Positions 1-11,379 of a stretch of DNA of 64,000 nt are shown here, one piece after another. The stretch comes from Vampirovibrio sp. (GTDB taxonomy: Bacteria > Cyanobacteriota > Vampirovibrionia > Vampirovibrionales > JAJTHC01): assembly GCA_024998755.1 (NCBI GenBank), contig JACEUU010000003.1, forward strand, positions 310,001-374,000. Reading direction: 5' to 3'. The translations under genes were made by a program, and so were the position numbers. Numbering within the stretch: the first letter of the stretch is position 1; each line of letters begins with the position of its first letter. The notes beneath the pieces are model-generated. The model saw only the letters and a list, made by a program, of their open reading frames with translations, had not been told where the DNA came from and searched no databases.

Positions 1-846
1 ACAAGACACACGAACCTTCTTAAACACCGTCTTCCAACCCGCAAACACATGCTCCACTCTTGCCCTAATCTTAGAAACCAACCCATTAAACCGCTTCTGC
101 GAAGCCGTCAACTCAGGCGTTGGTTCATGCTGCTTACCCCGAACACGACGCTTAATAATCCTCGGCTGTATCCCCAACGCCTTCAAATCCTTCTCCTTAC
201 CCACATACCCACTATCCGCACCAACAGTCTGCTCATCGCCCACCAGTACAGGCAGTAAACTCTGACTGTCATGCACATTGGCACCAGTAACAACCACCTT
301 GCGAATCAACTTGCTTTTAGCATCCACATTAACCGTGGCACTGTAACCAAAGCCTTTGTAGCCATAAGTGGCATCAGGGTCGCTCTGGTCTTCAGGCTTT
401 TTTCTCTGTTTGCTATTGGCTTTAATAAAGGTGGCATCTACCAAGTTGCCTTCTTTAAGAATGAGGTTGTTCTCTTGGAAGAAGGTGTCTAAGGCTAAGA
501 AAAGGGCTTCTTGGGCTGGGGTGTTTTGCAGTTCGTGTTGGAAGTTTTCGAGTGTCGTGGCTTCAGGGATGGGGGATTCTAAGGAGAAGCCGAGAAACTT
601 TCGGAAGGAGAGTCTGTCGTGGCATTGAAATTCGGTTTGTTCATAGGAGAGATTGAACCATATTTTGAGGAGGTTCATTTTGAGCAGTAGTAGGCGTTTG
701 TAGGGTGGTCTGCCGTTGGGTTTGTGGTGGATGTGTGTTTTGAGGATGGTTTCAAATAGTTGCCATGGTAGGGTTTGGTTCATTTCCTCTAGGAATTTGT
801 GAGTCGGTGTGGCTTGTTGAATTTGGATGTCGGCAAAGGTAGTCAT
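1..846 (-). mobile_element. IS5-like transposase, partial (C-terminus continues past window start); element right end near 917
   Basis: Reverse-strand open frame from ATG at 846: MTTFADIQIQQATPTHKFLEEMNQTLPWQLFETIL...GRPPYKRLLLLKMNLLKIWFNLSYEQTEFQ...LVDATFIKANSKQRK...GADSGYVGKEKDL; typical IS5-family N-terminal and DDE regions. The adjacent gene homology stops at about 917. Confidence 0.8.
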
Positions 847-917
847 GGGGGTGGGGTATCCTATGAGAGGTGGAATAATGTCCCTTCTATTTTACCTTGC
901 CCTTTTTCCGTAACTTC

Positions 918-2386
918 AGTAACCATTAGACAATTGATGCGGTGAACGGCGGCATTCAGTGCTAGTTTTAAACAATTTCCCCTGAGCGACTTGTTGAAAT
1001 AGTAGCTCGTCTTTTTTCGTAAGTAATTCAAAAGTTAATGTATATAATTCTTTCCAGCTAGTTATAGGATACGTTGTGCCGAAAATCTCAACTGTTTTTA
1101 CCTTGCTTCCTGTTACATCACTATATTCATATTCGTCGGACAAACAGATTAACAGACCTGTTGGTTCTTGCTCTTTTTGTTCATCTGCTATTGGTATGTT
1201 TGAAGGATATGCCCAAATTTCAAGTGCTAATTCTGCTAGCTCTTCTGCTCTGTTTTTAATGGCAGACTCAGTCCAGTATTGTTTGTTTTTAACGGATTGA
1301 TTTAACCGAAGCCTGCTTTCGTTAAACCCTTTAGACATCGTTAATTTTTCTTGAAAAGGCATATTGCTATATTTACTGTTATAGCCTGTGTAGGTTAAAT
1401 TACCTAAAGTATGCAAGTATTGCTCTTTAATACGTTTCCAATCAGACCCCAATTCTTCGATCCATTGTGATGACAATTTTTGAGGCATAATGTGTTCTAT
1501 TGTGCATTGTTCTAAATCTACAGGTTCTTTATGATCGTAATGTTCTAATTTTCTCAATAAATACTCACAAACTCTTTTCTGACCATTATAAATTTCTTTT
1601 GTTAATAATAAAGACTTGAACTCTCCATCATAAGGCAACCTACAATTACTTTCATTTGCTAGTAAATAAGCTAACTTATCAGTATAACTCATGCTTAAAC
1701 GACTATTTTTTATTTTATTTGCTAAACCAGCTAAAAATTTAGTCAAAGCATTACTGGGCAATCCAAGGATAGAACGCCTAAAAATCAACGTTTCCATTAT
1801 TTTAAAACATTTCAAAGTCTCTTCTTCGTCAAGCTCTTCCATAGAATAATGCTTATTTAATACTTCCAGTAAAAATGGATAACAAACAGTTACACCAAGA
1901 CCATTGAGATCTTCAATAGCACTATCTAATTGCTTCCAGCCAGATTTACCATTCAATAACCAACCATAATATTGTGATAAATTTTTCAATTCTTTCGCTA
2001 CCGTTTCTAAAGTTTCGGTTTCTAAAGTCTTATCAATCCAACACTTAAATTCTTCATAAATTCTATTTTTATTAGGGACTTTGCCTTTTTTATAACTTAA
2101 AGCGTGCCTAATAAACTCACTGGTTTGGTAATTAGTGTTTACTTCTATTGGATGCCAATAAAGCTTATAAAGCTTTTCTTGTTCAGTAGCAGGTTGGTTC
2201 ATTAAAATATAATTACGAATAAGATCAGATTCTTCTAACTTTTTTCCAGAATAATTTAAACTTTCAAAAATTAACTGTGGATTGTCTTCAGAGGAGGCTA
2301 ACTCAATATCTACTATCATTAGCCTGTCTAAACCACTATAAAATTCATCTACTTTACTTGGTGATTCATATTTAAATTTTAAGAGT
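918..2386 (-). pseudogene. GmrSD-like (DUF262/DUF1524) protein, truncated at both ends by IS elements
   Basis: Closely matches the intact protein at 7562-9652 over about 480 aa; has IEHIMPQ and GNLTYTGYNSKYSN (DUF1524). N-terminal DUF262 part is missing beyond 2386 and the C-terminus stops at NGY by 917. Confidence 0.85.
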
Positions 2387-3115
2387 TTTAACCAATTAGC
2401 TATATCTTAAATTAACTCGGTGAAAGTAAATGGCTATGGCATGAATCAAATCACCCAAACACCGAGAGACGACTTTACCTCGTCGTTTAAACCGAGCAAA
2501 CCAATGTCGCAAATCGCTCCAAGTCTGTTCTGCTGTATACGTTTCAGCCTTGCTTTGAACCAATTTTCCACTAGCAACACGGCATTGTAGGCTTTCCAAT
2601 GGTCAGCACAATAAACTTCAACCTTGAATAACTGAAGCCGTTTCCATAATTTTTTCAAGGTTTTAATGCCACGACAACCCACTTCCCAGTCCAAGATTCG
2701 CCTTGTTTCTCGACAAACAGCCACCCATACCCAGATTTTACGTTTTTTTCGGTAAGAAACGTGCAGAGTTCATCGAGCTCAACAACAGTGGTTTGCTGTG
2801 GTTCTAACCGACAAGCAGTGGTGTCTATTTTACGAATTTGTTTGAGTACAGCAGGCGTTGAGACCCCAATTAAATTACCAATTTTTCGAAGGGAAAGCCC
2901 TGAAGCGTATAGCTGGGTTGGCTAGCTTCCATGTGATGGGTGCAAGCCCTTTCGGGGTTGAAGGTGTATATTTACAGGCACACTTTTTGCATTGATACCG
3001 TTGCTTTTCTCCAATGAACCCTGCTTTAACTTTATCTAAACTACCACATTTTGGACACTGCATTTTAAATACTCCTTAATAGACTTAAGGATATTATAAT
3101 GGCTAATTAGTTAAA
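2387..3115 (-). mobile_element. Degenerate IS1-like element with frameshifted InsA/InsB-type transposase
   Basis: Zinc-ribbon start MQCPKCGSLDKVKAGFIGEKQRYQCKKC; frame breaks give ...YASGLSLRKIGNLIGVSTPAVLKQIRK and ...VELDELCTF...GYGWLFV. Terminal inverted repeats TTTAACCAATTAGC (2387-2400) and GGCTAATTAGTTAAA (3101-3115). Confidence 0.75.
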
Positions 3116-3139
3116 TGTCTCACTTATTTAATTGGCCCG

Positions 3140-3811
3140 ATGAACGGGACGACGTGGCAGAAATATCGGTTAACATTGCCCAGCCAAAATCCACCGTTTT
3201 TTCTAGATAATTACCACAAGCCTTGGTATCACAGTCAATTTGAAGCGGCTGGTTTTGAGCCAATCGCCAATTATTCATCGACTAAAATAATGGTTGCAGA
3301 TAAACCTTATAGCCGTTTAAAGGCGTTTGAAGCGGATGCTAGCCAAGCTATTACAATTCGTCCTTTTAATATGGCACAGTTTGAAGCGGATTTGAACGCC
3401 ATCTGCGCGGTTAGCGTTGCTAGTTTTCAAGAAAATTTCTTGTATACGCCTCTTTCATTTGAAGCCTTTTTAACACAATATCTGCCAGTTAAAGCTTTAA
3501 TGAATCCTCAGTTCGTGCTGATTGCCGAAGATGCCCACGCTCAGCCCGTGGGCTTCGTGTTTGCGGTAGATAATTTATTCGATAAAACCGAAAAAACCCT
3601 TGTTGCTAAGACCATTGCGGTTTTACCTAGTCTTAGAAGTAACGGGTTGGGGACGGTTCTGTTGGAAAAAATTCATCAAACTGCTTGGAAGGAAGAGTAT
3701 ACCGCCGTTTTTCATGCCTTAATGGTTGAAGCTAACGTGTCATCCAAAATTCTAGCGGAAGGGTCTGAACTATACCAAACGTATCAGCTAATGGGGATGC
3801 CCTTATTATGA
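3140..3811 (+). CDS. GNAT-family N-acetyltransferase, probably 5'-truncated by the adjacent IS
   Basis: VAKTIAVLPSLRSNGLGTVLLEKIHQ acetyl-CoA-binding-like motif; the frame continues upstream as LIGPMNG up to the IS end. Confidence 0.6.
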   Translation: MNGTTWQKYRLTLPSQNPPFFLDNYHKPWYHSQFEAAGFEPIANYSSTKIMVADKPYSRLKAFEADASQAITIRPFNMAQFEADLNAICAVSVASFQENFLYTPLSFEAFLTQYLPVKALMNPQFVLIAEDAHAQPVGFVFAVDNLFDKTEKTLVAKTIAVLPSLRSNGLGTVLLEKIHQTAWKEEYTAVFHALMVEANVSSKILAEGSELYQTYQLMGMPLL

Positions 3812-5370
3812 TGACCACCGCAATGCCTATCACCAATATTGCTCAATTATTGATTGATAACGCCACCCGTTTTGGCGAAAAACCCGCCATTATTCATAAA
3901 AATCAGTCGATTTCTTATCAAGCCTTAGCTGAAGATGTTCAAGCGATGGTGGGTTATTTTACCGAACAAGGCTTAAAAGCGGGCGATAAATTTTTGATAT
4001 TCGTGCCCATGTCGATTGATTTATACAAGGTGCTACTGGCGGTTTTCCACTTGGGGGCTACTGCGGTTTTTTTAGATGCGTGGTCGACCCAAAACCGCTT
4101 AGAAAAAGCCTTAAGCATTGTGCCATGCCAAGCCTTTATTGGTATACCGAAGGCTCATTTATTGCGGGTTACTTCTAAGGCTATACGTCATATTCCTCTG
4201 CATTTTATGATGAGCTTTTTAGCTTTTAAACCTAAAAACCCCAACTTTATACCGCCACACCACCCTGAACTAGATGCTGCAGCACTGATTACCTTCACAA
4301 CGGGTAGCACAGGGTTGCCCAAAGCCGCCAAGCGGACGCATCAATTTTTGTTAGAACAACACGTTATTCTAACCCACCATTTAAAACCACTCGTGGCAGA
4401 TGTTGATTTATCGACCTTACCCATTTTCGTATTGCATAATTTAGCCGTGGGTATGACCAGCGTGATTCCTGATTTTGACCCTCGGCATCCTGAAGCCATT
4501 AACCCTCAAACAATGCTCGCAGAATTGAACAAATACCGTATTACCAGCACGGTGGGGTCGCCTGTTTTTTATGAAAAATTGGCGAATTATTGTCTGGCTA
4601 ATGCCGTGAAACCGCAAATGCTGGAGCGGATTTTCTTGGGTGGGGCACCCGTCTTTCCTCGGTTGGCAAAGAAGTTGGTGCAAGCCTTTCCCGAAACGGC
4701 GGTTGAAATTGTTTATGGTTCAACCGAAGCCGAACCTATTAGCAGTATATTAGCTCAAGATTTATTAAAAACAGAAACCAGCAATGGTCTGTTGGTCGGT
4801 ACGCCTTCTGAATCGATTGTGTTACGCATTGTTCAGCCAACCGAAGGGGCGATTCCTGCTTGTATCACCCCAAAAGCGTTTGAACCGCTCTGTTTACCTT
4901 TAGGGGAAGTGGGTGAAATTTGTGTTTCGGGCAAGCACGTTTTAACCCATTATTTCAATAGCGAAGAAGCCCAAAAGCTGAATAAAATTGAGGTGGCTGG
5001 CACTATTTGGCATCGTACCGGTGATGCGGGGTATTTAGATGCCCAAGGGCAACTGTTTTTAATGGGAAGACTTAAACAAAAATTGGTTGTAGCAGGGGTA
5101 GATTATTACCTGTTTCCCGTTGAAAATAGCCTGCTAGAATTGCCACTAATAGAGCTAGGTACGTTGCTCCAAATAGAGGAAAGCGTAGTTTTGGTTGTTG
5201 AATTGAAAAAAGGGATGAGCCTAAATCAAGCAACATTAAAGCAAGCCATCAATGAACAAATCAATCTGCCCAAGTATGAGCTAAGAATAATACCCAAAAT
5301 ACCGAGAGACCCACGCCATCATTCAAAAATTGATTATGACAAACTGAAAAACTTAATCAATCTTGGATAA
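3808..5370 (+). CDS. AMP-dependent synthetase/ligase family protein
   Basis: Adenylate-forming motifs ITFTTGSTGLPKAAKRTH, YGSTEAEPIS, HRTGDAGYLDAQGQLFLMGR; overlaps the upstream gene. Confidence 0.85.
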   Translation: MMTTAMPITNIAQLLIDNATRFGEKPAIIHKNQSISYQALAEDVQAMVGYFTEQGLKAGDKFLIFVPMSIDLYKVLLAVFHLGATAVFLDAWSTQNRLEKALSIVPCQAFIGIPKAHLLRVTSKAIRHIPLHFMMSFLAFKPKNPNFIPPHHPELDAAALITFTTGSTGLPKAAKRTHQFLLEQHVILTHHLKPLVADVDLSTLPIFVLHNLAVGMTSVIPDFDPRHPEAINPQTMLAELNKYRITSTVGSPVFYEKLANYCLANAVKPQMLERIFLGGAPVFPRLAKKLVQAFPETAVEIVYGSTEAEPISSILAQDLLKTETSNGLLVGTPSESIVLRIVQPTEGAIPACITPKAFEPLCLPLGEVGEICVSGKHVLTHYFNSEEAQKLNKIEVAGTIWHRTGDAGYLDAQGQLFLMGRLKQKLVVAGVDYYLFPVENSLLELPLIELGTLLQIEESVVLVVELKKGMSLNQATLKQAINEQINLPKYELRIIPKIPRDPRHHSKIDYDKLKNLINLG

Positions 5371-5709
5371 ATCTACCAGTTTAACGTGCGGATGTTTAAT
5401 GACGGTTTGCAGTTTGGCAAACGTACTGGGAAATGTTAAGTTCACGCCAAATTGGTTTACGCCGCCAACAGAATTTTCAGTCAGCAAGGTCTCAATTTCG
5501 GTAGCTCCTGCTTCAGAAGTGGCTTCTAAGGTAATGCCCAAGCGTTTAAATTGAATCGCCTCTAAATCATGGCGATAATCCATAAACACGCCCCACGCCT
5601 TGTGCGTGAATCGGGCAGTGGATTGGCTCAACGCATCGACGGAAAATGGTGGTTCTGGTTTGGCTACCGCAACAGGGGGTGTGGTGGTTGTTTCAGCGTT
5701 CATCATCAT
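5353..5709 (-). CDS. Hypothetical protein (118 aa)
   Basis: Intact ORF in a convergent gap; no recognised motif. Confidence 0.45.
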   Translation of the reverse strand: MMMNAETTTTPPVAVAKPEPPFSVDALSQSTARFTHKAWGVFMDYRHDLEAIQFKRLGITLEATSEAGATEIETLLTENSVGGVNQFGVNLTFPSTFAKLQTVIKHPHVKLVDLSKID

Positions 5710-5855
5710 GGCTGGGTATCGCCTTTCTCATCAAAAAGAGGGGTTATTAAAAATAGATAAAATTTGAATTAGTTTCATTATACATCAATCAAACGTAACA
5801 GACTCCTTCCTATGCTAAAATAAAAAGAACAACCCGCTCTTTGCAATCTTCAGAA

Positions 5856-7478
5856 ATGAACCGTTCCTTCATGCTAGCTAAAGCCAAAACCCAATATCGG
5901 TGTACGAATTGTGATTATATCGCCACCGCCCATCTCGGCAAATGCCCCGAATGTGGTAGCTGGAACACCCTCAAAGAAGAATCTAACGGCGGTAGTGCCA
6001 GCCAAAGCCTCCAAAAATCCACCAATAAACAAGCACATTATGACAACATCCTGATGAGTGCCGCTGCCGTTTCAACCCCCATGACACCCGCCATTTTCAA
6101 CGGAGACTTCACCGCCGAAGAACTAGCCGAAGGCGGAGGGTGCGATGCTCTTTCCATGCTTAAAATTGAAGGCTTACAAGCAGGGGCTTCCGTGGGCGTA
6201 ACCCTTAACGAAATTGACTTGGAGCAAACCGTCCGATTTTCCAGCGGATTGACGGAGCTTGACCGCGTTTTGGGCGGTGGCTTTTTAGCAGGAGCCTATT
6301 GCCTCGTGGGCGGAGACCCTGGGATTGGGAAATCCACCCTCATGTTGCAATCGGCTCAATTTGTCGCCAGTCAATTAGGCAAGCGAGTGTTGTACATTAG
6401 CGGAGAAGAAAGCCTCAGCCAAATTCGCCACAGGGCGGAACGCTTGGTTTGTTTTGATGCCACCGAAACAGAAACGCAACCGCTCAAAATTTTAGCCGAA
6501 ACCAAGCTCCCCCAAGTCATTCAAGCGATTGTGAGCTATCGCCCTGATTTTATCGTGGTGGATAGTGTGCAGGCGTTGTACGACCCTGCCCAAAATGGCC
6601 CTCCTGGTTCTACAGGGCAAGTAAAATTGTGTGCCAATGCCTTTATGCAGGTGGCGAAAACCCTCAACATCACGACGATTTTAATCGGGCACGTTACCAA
6701 AGATGGCAATTTGGGTGGCCCGAAAATGTTGGAACACTTGGTAGATACCGTCCTTTATTTTGAGGGCGAAAAATATCAAGATTTACGCCTCCTCCGCTCC
6801 CATAAAAACCGATTCGGTAGCACGCAAGAACTGGGCGTGTTTGAAATGGCGGAACAAGGGCTGAAAGATGTCGCCAACCCCAGCCAGTTGTTTTTGGGCG
6901 TGTTGGGGTCTCAACAACCGATACCGGGGTGCGTTACGGTTTGTACGTTGGAAGGGTCTCGACCGTTGTTGGTGGAATTGCAGGCGTTGGCGGGGCAATC
7001 CACCTATGCTAGCCCACGGCGGGTGGTGAATGGGGTTGAGACGAACCGATTGCATCAAATTGTGGCGGTGTTGGAACGGCGTGTGGGCTTGAGTTTTGCT
7101 AATTTAGATTTATACATTAACGTGGTGGGTGGGTTGAAAATTGAAGAACCCGCGGCGGATTTAGGCATTGCCTTGGCGTTGGTTACCAGTTTGCGGAATT
7201 TGAGTTTGAAGCCGAAAACCGTGGTGATGGGGGAAATTGGCTTGACGGGGGAAATTCGGCCAGTGCGACGGTGGCGAGAACGGGTGATGGAATGTGCGAA
7301 GATTGGCTTTCGGCGGATTGTGTTGCCTAGCCCTGCTATTCGGCAGAATGAGGGTGAAGAAAAAACAACGGATGCGGATGTGAAAGACTTGTTGCCTGAC
7401 TTGCCTGAAGGCGTAGAGGTTTTCTTTATCCAACACGTGCGGGATGCCATCGTCCATGCGTTAGAGCCTTCGGATTAG
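5856..7478 (+). CDS. radA: DNA repair protein RadA
   Basis: Zinc finger YRCTNCDYIATAHLGKCPECGSW, Walker A GGDPGIGKST, KNRFGS motif, Lon-like C-terminal domain. Confidence 0.95.
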   Translation: MNRSFMLAKAKTQYRCTNCDYIATAHLGKCPECGSWNTLKEESNGGSASQSLQKSTNKQAHYDNILMSAAAVSTPMTPAIFNGDFTAEELAEGGGCDALSMLKIEGLQAGASVGVTLNEIDLEQTVRFSSGLTELDRVLGGGFLAGAYCLVGGDPGIGKSTLMLQSAQFVASQLGKRVLYISGEESLSQIRHRAERLVCFDATETETQPLKILAETKLPQVIQAIVSYRPDFIVVDSVQALYDPAQNGPPGSTGQVKLCANAFMQVAKTLNITTILIGHVTKDGNLGGPKMLEHLVDTVLYFEGEKYQDLRLLRSHKNRFGSTQELGVFEMAEQGLKDVANPSQLFLGVLGSQQPIPGCVTVCTLEGSRPLLVELQALAGQSTYASPRRVVNGVETNRLHQIVAVLERRVGLSFANLDLYINVVGGLKIEEPAADLGIALALVTSLRNLSLKPKTVVMGEIGLTGEIRPVRRWRERVMECAKIGFRRIVLPSPAIRQNEGEEKTTDADVKDLLPDLPEGVEVFFIQHVRDAIVHALEPSD

Positions 7479-7561
7479 GGGTTTAGCCACATTTTTAATT
7501 TTATGTTAGCATAATGATTTATGGGTAAAGCTAAAGGGTTTAGTAGAGGATTGCTGTAATA

Positions 7562-9652
7562 ATGAAGGCAAATCAAAAATCATTCTTACGATACATGGAC
7601 GGAACTGATAAGCAATTTATCATCCCTGTTTACCAAAGGAATTATGACTGGCAACGCAAACATTGTGTAAAACTACTAGAAGATATTGACTTAATTATTG
7701 AAAAAGATTTACAACAATATTTTTTAGGTTCTATTGTCTCTACGCATTCGACTGAAGGTAATTCTGAATTTTCAGAACATCTTGTTATTGATGGGCAACA
7801 ACGTCTCACCACAGTTACGTTGATTTTATTAGCACTTTATAAATTACTAAAAAATGATAGTATTCAGTCTAATTCTAAAACCTTAAAAGATAAAATTTAC
7901 ACTTCGTACCTCGTTAATCAGCATTCTTGTGATGAGGCAAAACGCATTCGTTTGAAGCCTATAGATAAGGACAATAATGCTTTCCTAAGCATTTTTGAAG
8001 ATGATTTTACGCCTTCAAATGACATAGAAGCACAAAATATCAACATTATTGCAAATTACCTTTATATAGAAAAAGAATTAAAAACAAAGTTTCAATATGC
8101 AGATCCAAGTAGCATAGATGCTTTTTATACAGGACTCTCAAGGCTAATGATTGTAGACATTGAGTTAAGTGCCGAAGATAATCCACAGCTGATTTTTGAA
8201 AGTTTAAACCATGCAGGGAAAAAATTAGAAGAATCTGATCTTATTCGTAATTACATTTTAATGAACCTATCTGCTAAAGAACAAGAAAAATTTTATAAGT
8301 ATTATTGGCATCCTATTGAAGTAAACACTAATTATCAAACCAGTGAGTTTATTCGGCATGCTTTAAGTTATAAAAAAGGCGAAGTCCCTAATAAAAATAG
8401 AGTTTATGAAGAATTTAAGCGTTATATTGATGACGTTTTAAAAAAAGATACCTTAGAAGCAGTATTAAAAGAATTGAAAACTCTATCACAATATTATGGT
8501 TATTTATTGAAAAGCAATTCTGGTTGGAAACAATTAGATACAGCCATTGAAAGCCTCAATGATCTTGGTGTAACGGTTTGTTATCCATTTTTACTGGATG
8601 TATTAACTAAGTATTATTCTATGGGAGAGCTTAACGAAGACGAGACTTTGAAGTGTTTTAAGATAATGGAGACGTTCATTTTTAGGCGTTCTATCGTTGG
8701 ACTGCCTAGTAATGCTTTGAATAAATTCCTAGTCGGTTTAGCAAAAAAAATAAAAAATAGTGGTTCAAACATAAGTTATACTCATAAGTTAGCTTACGTA
8801 CTAGCAAAGGAAAATAATTGTAGGTTGCCTTCGGATGAAGAGTTCAAGTATTCATTATTAACAAAAGAAATTTATAATGGTCAGAAAAGAGTTTGTGAGT
8901 ATTTATTGGGGAAATTAGAACATTATGATCATAAAGAACCTGTAGATTTAGAACAATGCACAATAGAACACATTATGCCTCAAACATTGTCCTCACAATG
9001 GCATGCAGAACTTGGTTCTGATTCGGAACGTATTCATAAGCAATACTTGCATACTTTAGGTAATTTAACCTACACAGGCTATAACAGCAAATATAGCAAT
9101 TCGCCTTTTAAAGCAAAATTAGAGATGGATAAAGGGTTGAACGAAAGTAGGCTTCGGTTAAATCAATCCGTTAAAAATAAACAATACTGGACTGAATCTG
9201 CTATTAAATCTAGGGGGGAAGAGCTGGCAGAGTTAGCACTTAGAATTTGGGCATATCCTTCAAACATACCAATAGCAGATGAACAAAAAGAACAAGAACC
9301 AACAGGTCTGTTAATCTATTTGTCCGACGAATATGAGGATGGTGATGTAACAGGAAACAAGGTAAAAACAGTTACGATTTTCGGCACAACCTATCCTATA
9401 ACTAGCTGGAAAGAATTATATACATTAACTTTTGAATTACTTGCGAAAAAAGACGAGTTACTATTTAAACAAGTCGCTCAGGGGAAATTGTTCAAAACTA
9501 GCACTGAATGCCGCCGTTCACCGCATCAATTACCTAATGGTTACTGGATAGAAACGGGTTGGAGTGCTATCACTATTTTAAATTATGTTATGAAAGCACT
9601 CAAAGGTTTCCAAGCCTCTGATGAGGATTTTATTTTACAAGTAGATCAATAA
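7562..9652 (+). CDS. GmrSD-like DUF262/DUF1524 protein (putative type IV restriction or related nuclease)
   Basis: IPVYQRNYDW and VIDGQQRLTTVTLILLALYKLL (DUF262); CTIEHIMPQ...LGNLTYTGYNSKYSN (DUF1524, HNH-like). Confidence 0.85.
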   Translation: MKANQKSFLRYMDGTDKQFIIPVYQRNYDWQRKHCVKLLEDIDLIIEKDLQQYFLGSIVSTHSTEGNSEFSEHLVIDGQQRLTTVTLILLALYKLLKNDSIQSNSKTLKDKIYTSYLVNQHSCDEAKRIRLKPIDKDNNAFLSIFEDDFTPSNDIEAQNINIIANYLYIEKELKTKFQYADPSSIDAFYTGLSRLMIVDIELSAEDNPQLIFESLNHAGKKLEESDLIRNYILMNLSAKEQEKFYKYYWHPIEVNTNYQTSEFIRHALSYKKGEVPNKNRVYEEFKRYIDDVLKKDTLEAVLKELKTLSQYYGYLLKSNSGWKQLDTAIESLNDLGVTVCYPFLLDVLTKYYSMGELNEDETLKCFKIMETFIFRRSIVGLPSNALNKFLVGLAKKIKNSGSNISYTHKLAYVLAKENNCRLPSDEEFKYSLLTKEIYNGQKRVCEYLLGKLEHYDHKEPVDLEQCTIEHIMPQTLSSQWHAELGSDSERIHKQYLHTLGNLTYTGYNSKYSNSPFKAKLEMDKGLNESRLRLNQSVKNKQYWTESAIKSRGEELAELALRIWAYPSNIPIADEQKEQEPTGLLIYLSDEYEDGDVTGNKVKTVTIFGTTYPITSWKELYTLTFELLAKKDELLFKQVAQGKLFKTSTECRRSPHQLPNGYWIETGWSAITILNYVMKALKGFQASDEDFILQVDQ

Positions 9653-9796
9653 GCCTTACAACTAGTGCTAGTTTAATGTTGTAGTATCAGCCAGCCAAGC
9701 ACCATCAACCCCAAAACAGCCAAAGCCGTAGAAATCTTCCCCACCACAATCCACCCCGAAGGCGGTTTAGGCTTCGGGTTTTCCTGCAAGGCTTTA

Positions 9797-9829
9797 AATA
9801 CCTCTATTACTTAAAACAATAGAGGTATT
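9797..9829. terminator. Perfect 12-bp inverted repeat, candidate terminator
   Basis: AATACCTCTATT-N9-AATAGAGGTATT between the convergent genes DUF262/DUF1524 and gpmA. Confidence 0.5.
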
Positions 9830-9864
9830 ATAGCAATAATTTTGAAGGTTTTACCAAAAAACCA

Positions 9865-10626
9865 CTATACTACTGATTTTGCTTTACCTTGGTTAGCAAC
9901 CGCTGCCGCTGCGGCGGCAATGGCTTCTTGGTCGCCCAAATAGTAATGACGAATGGGGGCAAGCGTCGCTTCATCCAATTCATAAACCAACGGCACCCCT
10001 GTCGGAATATTCAACTGATTGATTTCATCAGGGGTCATCTTATCTAAATGCTTCACCAATGCCCGTAAACTATTACCATGAGCCACAATCAATACGTTTT
10101 TACCAGCCTTTACTTGCGGAGCAACGGTGGTTTGCCAATAATCCACCACACGGGTTACTGTGTCTGCCAAACTTTCGGTTACAGGCAATTGGGCATCCGT
10201 CAAGCCAGCATACCGAGGGTCATGCCCAGGGTAGCGTTCGTCTGATTTTTCTAATGGCGGAGGGCTAACATCGTAGCTTCTACGCCAAATAAATACTTGT
10301 TCATCGCCATATTGAGCGGCAATTTCGGCTTTATTCATGCCTTGTAACGCTCCGTAGTGGCGTTCGTTCAATTTCCAGCTTTTTTCAATTGGCAACCAAA
10401 GCTGTTCAGAAGCTTCCAGCAATAGGTTTTGCGTTTTAATGGCTCGCTTTTGAAGGGATGTATACCCAATATCAAACCGAAACCCTTCGGCTTTGAGTAG
10501 TTCGCCTGCTTGGGTCGCTTCATTGCACCCTTGTTCGGTTAGGGGCACGTCCATCCACCCTGTAAACCGATTTTCCAAATTCCATGCACTTTGCCCGTGG
10601 CGTACTAATACTAATTTATAAACCAT
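9865..10626 (-). CDS. gpmA: 2,3-bisphosphoglycerate-dependent phosphoglycerate mutase
   Basis: [45 protein letters not shown]. Confidence 0.95.
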   Translation of the reverse strand: MVYKLVLVRHGQSAWNLENRFTGWMDVPLTEQGCNEATQAGELLKAEGFRFDIGYTSLQKRAIKTQNLLLEASEQLWLPIEKSWKLNERHYGALQGMNKAEIAAQYGDEQVFIWRRSYDVSPPPLEKSDERYPGHDPRYAGLTDAQLPVTESLADTVTRVVDYWQTTVAPQVKAGKNVLIVAHGNSLRALVKHLDKMTPDEINQLNIPTGVPLVYELDEATLAPIRHYYLGDQEAIAAAAAAVANQGKAKSVV

Positions 10627-10679
10627 GATGTTGTTTCCTTTATATTAACCGTAAAAAACAAGGGGAGTTAACTTATAAA

Positions 10680-11366
10680 CTATAGCAAAGACAAAGACGT
10701 TTGCGTTAAGGGAACTCTGAAAAACGTGGTTAATTGGTTTTGAACTTGTTGTGTAACTGCTGCCAATGGTTGGCTAGCATCAATCACCCGAAACCGATGC
10801 GGCTGGGCTTGCTGAATGGCTAAAAAGCCTTCCCGCACTTTGGTTTGAAAGCTTAAACCTTCTTGTTCTAGCCTATCTAACGCTCCTCTTGCCACCATTC
10901 GGCTAGCTAACACCTCAGGCGAAGCATCAAACAGCAAGGTGCAATCGGGCACAACCCCTTGGCAAGCAATTTCATTCAGCTGATGAATCATCTGCGTTGA
11001 AAGCCCCCTTGCTCCGCCTTGGTAGGCGACAGAAGAATCTATGAACCTATCACACAAAACCACTGCTCCTCGTTGCAGGGCGGGTATCACCACTTCCGCA
11101 ACGTGTTGGGCACGGTCTGCCATGTAAAGCAACAATTCCGTGGTTGGTGCCATGGGGGCAGTGCCTATTTCTGCTTCAGTGGGGGTCAATAATAACCGAC
11201 GCAACGTTTGCCCAAGCGGTGTACCACCGGGGTTTCTAGTTTGTACAACTTCCAAGGTAGGGTAAGTTTGTTGCAACCACGCCACCGCCTGTTGCCATTG
11301 CGTGGTTTTTCCGCTACTATCTACCCCTTCAAAGGTGATTAGTTTACCTTGATAAGCTTGTGGCAT
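10680..11366 (-). CDS. tmk: Thymidylate kinase
   Basis: ITFEGVDSSGKTTQ, DRFIDSSVAYQGGARGL. Confidence 0.93.
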   Translation of the reverse strand: MPQAYQGKLITFEGVDSSGKTTQWQQAVAWLQQTYPTLEVVQTRNPGGTPLGQTLRRLLLTPTEAEIGTAPMAPTTELLLYMADRAQHVAEVVIPALQRGAVVLCDRFIDSSVAYQGGARGLSTQMIHQLNEIACQGVVPDCTLLFDASPEVLASRMVARGALDRLEQEGLSFQTKVREGFLAIQQAQPHRFRVIDASQPLAAVTQQVQNQLTTFFRVPLTQTSLSLL

Positions 11367-11379
11367 GGCAATTTACTTC

